A DNA stretch of 9,159 bases from Verrucomicrobiota bacterium (GTDB lineage: Bacteria > Verrucomicrobiota > Kiritimatiellia > JAAZAB01), in assembly GCA_018896395.1 (NCBI GenBank), contig JAHIMN010000117.1, forward strand, positions 1-9,159, given 5' to 3'. The first letter of the stretch is position 1, and the number at the start of each line of letters is the position of its first letter. Below are positions 5,724-9,159 of the stretch, piece after piece. The translations under genes were made by a program, and so were the position numbers. Below the pieces are notes generated by a model, which was given only the letters and a program-made list of their open reading frames with translations, did not search any database and was not told the DNA's origin.

Positions 5724-7271
5724 ATGTCTACTCGACAATTACATGAAAACACGCGAATGTTACAGAGAGGTTCCATCCTGCTGATGGGCGCGGTTATTGC
5801 CTGCAGTCTGTTTCCGGATGCCGGTCAGGCGCAGGGTCTGGTTATTGACCACAGTTGCACGGATATCTCGAAAGTCCCGGCGACGTGGATCCAGGAGGCC
5901 AAGATGCAGTTCCGCATCGGCTACGGACACACTTCGCATGGCAGCCAGCTTGTGACTGGTATTGCCACCCTCTATGCCCAATTGGGTTCACCCTACGATT
6001 ACACGTCCTCGTCCTCGGGGCTGGTGCCAGGCAGGTTCCTCAACGATTACTGGGCCTCAGGTGACCTGGGAACTGGTGGTGACTTGACTTGGCGCGATGC
6101 GACCGTGGAAATGCTGAATATGCCCGGCAACGACCGCAATGTGGTCATGTGGTCGTGGTGCGGAGGTGTCTCCGGCAACACGGCCGGCGGCATTAATGCG
6201 TATCTTCAGGCCATGAATGAACTGGAGCAGATGTGGCCGGGTGTCACATTCATTTACATGACCGGCCATCTCGACGGGACCGGCGAGAGCGGCAATTTGA
6301 ACCAAATGAATGAACTGATCCGCCAGTTCTGCCGTGCCAATAACAAGACGCTCTTCGATTTTGCCAATATCGAAAGCTACGATCCCGACGGCAACGAGTT
6401 CCTGAGTCGGTACGCCGACGACGGTTGTAACTACTCCGGCGGCAACTGGGCGGAAGAGTGGAGTGCCGCGCATCCCGACGATCCACTCTGCGCGGATTGC
6501 AGTTGCGCCCACTCCAATCCGCTGAACTGCAACCTGAAAGGACGGGCCTTCTGGTGGATGATGGCGCGGCTGGCCGGTTGGTCGGATTCGGGCACCAATC
6601 TACCGGCACCTACGGGTGTGTCGGCCAGCGACGGGACCTTCTCCAATATGGTGCAGTTGTCCTGGAATGCCGTGGTCGATGCGGCGGAGTATGAGATGTG
6701 GCGACATACGAGCAACAACTCCGGCTCGGCATCTAAGATCTCCAGTTCTAATCCGACCGGAACCAACTATGACGATACAAGTGCGACGGCGGGTATCATG
6801 TATTACTACTGGGTGAAGGCCCTAAATCCCAACAGCACAAGCTGTCCCAGCATCGGCGATAGCGGGTATTGCGGGTCAATCAATCACGTCATTGGCCCTG
6901 TGATTAAGGCGAATGGTTTTACCGGTGATATCAGCATTAACAGTGGGGCTAATCTGTCAATTGCTGCCCAGATTGATCCGGGAGAATATGATGGAATTAA
7001 TGTTGACTGGTGGATTGTTGCTCTGGCTGGATCGTCCTGGTATTACCTGAACAGCGCGATACAGTGGACACCATTTAATGGTAATCCTTCAAATTGTCAT
7101 CCGGTGTTATCAGGCCCTTTGTTTAATCTACCAGCCGCGGAAGTGTTAAACATGACCGGTTTATCAACTGGTTCATATACGTTCTGGTTTGCTGTTGATT
7201 ATCCAATGGATGGGATTTTAAATTTAGATGGGTCTATTTTGGTTGATGCGGTGAACGTTACCGTGCAGTAA
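5724..7271 (+). CDS. Secreted SGNH-hydrolase-like protein with fibronectin type III and C-terminal beta domain
   Basis: This 515-residue protein is predicted to be exported. Residues 12-36 form a signal peptide (hydrophobic SILLMGAVIACSLF, cleavage near GQA-QG). Residues 38-287 form a conserved domain of unproven activity, with RIGYGHTSHGSQL (64-76), VMWSWCG (141-147), FIYMTGHLDGTGESGN (176-191), FDFANIESYDPDG (211-223) and DCSCAHSNPLN (258-268). A GYGHTSHGS block plus a late D-x4-H resembles an SGNH-type hydrolase, so esterase activity is a reasonable guess only. Residues 294-383 form a fibronectin type III domain (VQLSWNAV, YYYWVKAL). Residues 395-515 are a beta-rich C-terminal domain (DWWIVAL, GSYTFWFAVD). 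ATG 5724 has AAGGAAA upstream. The frame is also open to the intron junction at 5641, where splicing would attach another in-frame ATG. The coding sequence after about 6890 is visibly more A+T-rich, hinting at a domain acquired separately. Confidence 0.8.
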   Translation: MSTRQLHENTRMLQRGSILLMGAVIACSLFPDAGQAQGLVIDHSCTDISKVPATWIQEAKMQFRIGYGHTSHGSQLVTGIATLYAQLGSPYDYTSSSSGLVPGRFLNDYWASGDLGTGGDLTWRDATVEMLNMPGNDRNVVMWSWCGGVSGNTAGGINAYLQAMNELEQMWPGVTFIYMTGHLDGTGESGNLNQMNELIRQFCRANNKTLFDFANIESYDPDGNEFLSRYADDGCNYSGGNWAEEWSAAHPDDPLCADCSCAHSNPLNCNLKGRAFWWMMARLAGWSDSGTNLPAPTGVSASDGTFSNMVQLSWNAVVDAAEYEMWRHTSNNSGSASKISSSNPTGTNYDDTSATAGIMYYYWVKALNPNSTSCPSIGDSGYCGSINHVIGPVIKANGFTGDISINSGANLSIAAQIDPGEYDGINVDWWIVALAGSSWYYLNSAIQWTPFNGNPSNCHPVLSGPLFNLPAAEVLNMTGLSTGSYTFWFAVDYPMDGILNLDGSILVDAVNVTVQ

Positions 7272-7327
7272 GCCGGGCAAAAGAATAAAGGCTTACGTGC
7301 TGGTGGAAGGTGTCGTAAAGTGCGTGC

Positions 7328-7441
7328 ATGGCTCAACAACTCAGCGGGGAGTATCCTGGCGCGATTTATCATGTTTTCCGTCGGACGCAACGCAAGGTCG
7401 CCGCGATTCCCGGAGCCAGGACCGGAGTAGCGATCAGTTAA
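7328..7441 (+). pseudogene. Remnant of a REP-associated (Y1/IS200-like) tyrosine transposase
   Basis: The first 20 codons, from ATG 7328, read MAQQLSGEYPGAIYHVFRR. This closely resembles the universal start of REP-associated tyrosine transposases, 'MAR.LR.EYPGAIYHV..RG'. The intact family is about 200-330 residues, with an HUH motif and catalytic tyrosine; here the frame stops at TAA 7439-7441 after 37 residues and no HUH block follows. The downstream bases to about 7614 include a frame with an amphipathic stretch (DQLKKLRRSLAADAELHSK) that may be part of the decayed gene's 3' end. Most of the gene appears deleted. A repeat terminus related to 564-743 lies just behind it, which fits a transposase and the repeats it mobilised. 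Confidence 0.55.
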
Positions 7442-7545
7442 AGAAGTTGAGGCGCAGTCTGGCCGCTGACGCCGAGCTACACTCCAAAGTTGAGCCAATC
7501 GAGAAGGCGTTGCAGAGGAACTGCCGAATAAATCTCCAATCTCTA

Positions 7546-7595
7546 TTATCAGGGCCGACCCTTCGTTTTCCTTCTGTCTACCTGAGTAGTTACGG
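7546..7595. repeat. Repeat terminus shared with the 564-743 element
   Basis: TTATCAG followed by CCGACC and then ACCTGAGTAGTTACGG recurs in the same order as TTATCAG (661-667), CCGACC and ACCTGAGCAGTTATT (729-743). TGAGTAGTTACG (7583-7594) is the exact reverse complement of the left end of that element (564-575). In this copy the two blocks are about 34 bases apart instead of 68. It follows the transposase remnant directly, so it could be the right end of that element. Confidence 0.5.
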
Positions 7596-7659
7596 TTGTT
7601 CTTGCCTTGGCAGTTAGCCGCGGCCTTGATCACTCCGAGCCGAACTATTTTATCTTCAC

Positions 7660-7688
7660 TTGACAGGCAATAAGCCATATTGTACTAT
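7660..7688 (+). promoter_or_regulatory. Promoter of the toxin-antitoxin operon
   Basis: TTGACA (7660-7665) is a perfect -35 and TACTAT (7683-7688) a good -10, with the optimal 17-base spacer. A start about seven bases downstream would place the Shine-Dalgarno AAGGAGG (7697-7703) almost at the 5' end of the mRNA, eight bases before the antitoxin ATG. The -10 lies within an operator palindrome. Confidence 0.75.
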
Positions 7689-7696
7689 GTGTACAA
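7680..7696. promoter_or_regulatory. Autoregulatory operator palindrome TTGTAC-N5-GTACAA
   Basis: A perfect six-base inverted repeat, TTGTAC and GTACAA, spaced by TATGT, covers the -10 element. YefM-family antitoxins are known to bind TGTACA-core palindromes in their own promoter, and TGTACA is present exactly at 7690-7695. Binding here would block RNA polymerase, giving the conditional autorepression usual for these operons. Confidence 0.65.
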
Positions 7697-7711
7697 AAGG
7701 AGGTTTTTGCT

Positions 7712-7978
7712 ATGACGGTATTAAGCATTGGAGAGGCCAGAAATAATCTTGCGGATGCCATTAACCGCGTATCCTATGGCGGCGAACGCATTGTCTTTGC
7801 CCGCCGGGGCAAGCCTGTTGCCGCTCTCATTTCAGCCGATGACCTGGACACGCTCCGGCACATCGAGGATACAGAAGACTTGAGAGACGCGGCGAAAGCT
7901 CTAAAAGAGTACGAGCATGCTAAAGCCGGGTTCGTGACGTTGGCCGAGTATAAACGCCGGCGCAAGGGCAAGGCATGA
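7712..7978 (+). CDS. Antitoxin of the Phd/YefM family
   Basis: This 88-residue protein is the labile antitoxin of a type II module. It neutralises the RelE-like toxin encoded next and, with it, represses the operon. The N-terminal half (MTVLSIGEARNNLADAINRV, then ERIVFARRGKPVAALISADDL, ending near residue 48) is the typical Phd/YefM DNA-binding and dimerisation fold, including the 'R.GKPVA.L.S..D' motif. The C-terminal part (50-88) is charged, helical and probably disordered until it wraps the toxin. The start is fixed by the strong AAGGAGG eight bases upstream. Its TGA overlaps the toxin ATG in ATGA, a classic sign of translational coupling. Length and order match the family, and I see nothing degenerate. 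Confidence 0.92.
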   Translation: MTVLSIGEARNNLADAINRVSYGGERIVFARRGKPVAALISADDLDTLRHIEDTEDLRDAAKALKEYEHAKAGFVTLAEYKRRRKGKA

Positions 7979-8232
7979 AATACACGGTTGTTATCTCGCG
8001 TGCCTCACAAAAGGCCCTTGACCGGCTGGACGGCGATATTTATTCGCGTATCATCCACAAGTTGGAGTCGCTGGAAGACAGCCCGCGTCCGATGGGTGTT
8101 GAGAAGCTGGCAGGGTCGGGCAATCTATATCGGGTTCGCGTAGGAGATTGGCGCGTTGTCTATATGATTCAAGACCGGAACCTGATTGTCCTGGTTGTCA
8201 AAGTGGCACACCGCCGGGAAGTCTATCGGTGA
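7975..8232 (+). CDS. RelE/ParE-superfamily toxin (probable mRNA endonuclease)
   Basis: This 85-residue toxin is predicted to cleave mRNA at the ribosomal A site when released from the antitoxin, halting translation. The fold's hallmarks are present: helix ASQKALDRLDGDIYSRIIHKLESL (10-33), then LAGSGNLYRVRVGDWRVVYMI (45-65) and the terminal strand VVKVAHRREVYR (74-85). R53, R60, R81 and Y84 occupy the positions that usually carry the basic and tyrosine residues of RelE active sites; the assignment is by family pattern. The final HRREVYR is typical of the RelE rather than the ParE branch. It overlaps the antitoxin gene by four bases and relies on the antitoxin's translation. The gene appears intact. 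A short hairpin and the second copy of the tRNA-linked repeat follow it. Confidence 0.9.
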   Translation: MKYTVVISRASQKALDRLDGDIYSRIIHKLESLEDSPRPMGVEKLAGSGNLYRVRVGDWRVVYMIQDRNLIVLVVKVAHRREVYR

Positions 8233-8300
8233 AATGTCGCCATGAATAGAATTCGGGACCGGATTGCGGAAAATAACCCGGAGTCGAAAAACTTCGGCAT

Positions 8301-8316
8301 GCCCGTCAGAGCGGGC
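8301..8316. terminator. Weak hairpin after the toxin gene, possible terminator
   Basis: GCCCG (8301-8305) pairs with CGGGC (8312-8316) around TCAGAG, 70 bases after the toxin stop. The stem is G+C-rich but short and is followed by TTGCTCC rather than a run of T. It could end the toxin-antitoxin transcript, but evidence is thin. Confidence 0.25.
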
Positions 8317-8323
8317 TTGCTCC

Positions 8324-8390
8324 CAAGCACTTTGCGCGGTTTTCCAAAAATTATACCGTTGCATACTGACCGCAAATCGACTATTGAACT
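8324..8390. repeat. tRNA-linked dispersed repeat, copy 2
   Basis: This 67-base sequence repeats 3155-3223 in the same orientation, with about 90% identity; differences are mainly in the A/T-rich spacer after GCGCGGTTTT plus a few single bases. It ends 22 bases before tRNA-Arg. With copy 1 it brackets about 5.1 kb of accessory DNA. Internal arms TTTGCGCGGT and ACCGCAAA allow a hairpin. Confidence 0.85.
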
Positions 8391-8412
8391 GAAGTCTGTT
8401 AACGCGTAATTT

Positions 8413-8486
8413 ACTCCCGTAGCTCAGTAGGATAGAGCATCGGATTTCTAATCCGACGGTCGCAGGTTCGAGTCCTGCCGGGGGTG
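8413..8486 (+). tRNA. tRNA-Arg (anticodon UCU)
   Basis: This 74-base tRNA has acceptor strands ACTCCCG and CGGGGGT (one T-G pair, and an unusual A-T first pair). The D arm is GCTC-AGTAGGATA-GAGC, the anticodon arm TCGGA-TTTCTAA-TCCGA (anticodon TCT, arginine), the variable loop CGGTC, and the T arm GCAGG-TTCGAGT-CCTGC. The discriminator is G at 8486, and CCA is not encoded. Confidence 0.95.
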
Positions 8487-9159
8487 CCCGTTTCTGAGCG
8501 CGATCTGCATTGATTGAATGTCAATTCCAGCCTTTATTATCAGTGGTTTTGAGACTTCCCCTGTTTTTTTGCCGTGTGCTTTTCTGCGTTTAGCGTCTTT
8601 TCCCGTCCCGTCAAAACGGCGGAAAGAAAAGCAAGCAAAAGTCTATCACACCCCCTGCCATCAACTCGGATTCTTACCGGGTGAATGAGTAGCCGGGTGG
8701 CTGACAGGTCACGGATAGAAAAAACCGTGGCCAGGATCGTCCCCCCCGTAACGCACGGTTTATGACGGCGTAAATGTCCTATCGCCTGCCGGGGTGTCCA
8801 AGGTATGGCCCGGGGTATCGGTGACGAGGTCAACGGTGTAATAGTGACTGAAACAAGGATTATGACGCCCTGCCCCGAAGACCCAAGCACCCTAAGAAAA
8901 GTCAGGCTCGCTATCGCTCGCAATGGTAGGAGGTTTCGCGATGCGCGCCGCGCCCGCCCCGAAGACCACGGCGCTAATACCAGGACCGCCCCGCCCACCC
9001 TGAAGACCCTACGGAGTGGGCCTCACCCTTGAACGTCCGCCGCCGAAGCGGACGGCTTATGGCCCCAAGAGTCTTTCATTCTTCGGTCCGGATATCACGC
9101 GGTCTGGCTCACCGTGTGAGCGACTTCGCGCCTGGCACCCGGCGCTAATTGGCAGAGCG
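8487..9159. other. Gene-poor region with several hairpins
   Basis: No convincing gene or known RNA is visible in these 673 bases. Structures seen: GGTCACGG/CCGTGGCC (8707-8714 with 8725-8732), CGTCCGC/GCGGACG (9034-9040 with 9048-9054), and a perfect GCTCAC-CGT-GTGAGC (9107-9121). GCCCCGAAGACC occurs at 8872-8883 and 8956-8967, with a variant, ACCCTGAAGACC, at 8998-9009. Composition changes from A/T-rich homopolymer stretches near 8560-8640 to strongly G+C-rich after 8700, suggesting material of different origin downstream of tRNA-Arg. Confidence 0.5.
8941..9003 (+). CDS. Possible 20-residue proline-rich small ORF
   Basis: ATG 8941 is preceded by a perfect AGGAGG (8929-8934) at six bases. 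The frame encodes MRAAPAPKTTALIPGPPRPP and stops at TGA 9001-9003. A seven-base-pair hairpin begins about 30 bases later. The initiation signal is the strongest in this region, but the peptide has no recognisable family and such a short frame could be chance. It might be a leader peptide or a non-functional coincidence. Confidence 0.25.
   Translation: MRAAPAPKTTALIPGPPRPP

Noticed and set aside
8540..8998. A 152-codon minus-strand frame downstream of tRNA-Arg
   Set aside because: No recognisable domain, low-complexity composition, no clear ribosome-binding site, and it covers hairpins and short repeats.
8872..9009. Three spaced GAAGACC motifs considered as a CRISPR-like or iteron array
   Set aside because: Spacings are 84 and 42 bases, the units share only about a dozen bases, and the intervening sequence shows no regular spacer structure.

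Overview
The window looks like a stretch of an environmental bacterial chromosome of moderate to high G+C. The best guess for the host is a PVC-type lineage (Kiritimatiellota, Lentisphaerota or Verrucomicrobiota-like). This rests on weak evidence: several families of small dispersed intergenic repeats, a decayed REP-associated tyrosine transposase, a secreted SGNH-like plus fibronectin-III protein, and an RlmM-type methyltransferase outside an obvious gammaproteobacterial setting. No ribosomal RNA or marker protein here settles the taxonomy.

Layout. Bases 1-437 hold the 3' end of a YegS/diacylglycerol-kinase-family lipid kinase gene. Bases 438-800 are non-coding and carry three kinds of small repeat. 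rlmM (23S rRNA C2498 2'-O-methyltransferase) lies on the minus strand at 801-1883. A 149-153 bp inverted-repeat element (1903-2055) fills the divergent intergenic region. On its other side is a plus-strand pair: a small HExxH metallopeptidase (2091-2465) and a PPC/DUF296-domain protein (2479-2943). A minus-strand tRNA-Leu(UAA) follows at 3008-3090.

Bases 3155-8390 read as an accessory block. Both edges carry a copy of the same 67-69 bp repeat, each next to a tRNA gene: tRNA-Leu on the left and tRNA-Arg(UCU) at 8413-8486 on the right. Inside are the N-terminal stub of an amidinotransferase gene, a complete group II intron (about 3756-5640) with an intact endonuclease-less reverse transcriptase/maturase, a secreted SGNH-like/FN3 protein gene, a transposase remnant, and a Phd/YefM-RelE toxin-antitoxin operon with a clear promoter and palindromic operator. 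Bases 8487-9159 hold no convincing gene, only hairpins and one possible 20-residue ORF.

The observations most worth following are these. The intron appears to sit inside codon 2 of the downstream secreted-protein gene, so that splicing would join a Shine-Dalgarno and ATG in frame to the body of the gene. The intron's domain VI seems to lack the branch-point adenosine. The duplicated tRNA-linked repeat brackets the accessory block. The element between rlmM and the metallopeptidase gene has matching GCAAAA-N6-TTTTGC hairpins at both ends. I see no wholly new multi-gene system; most genes fall into known families.
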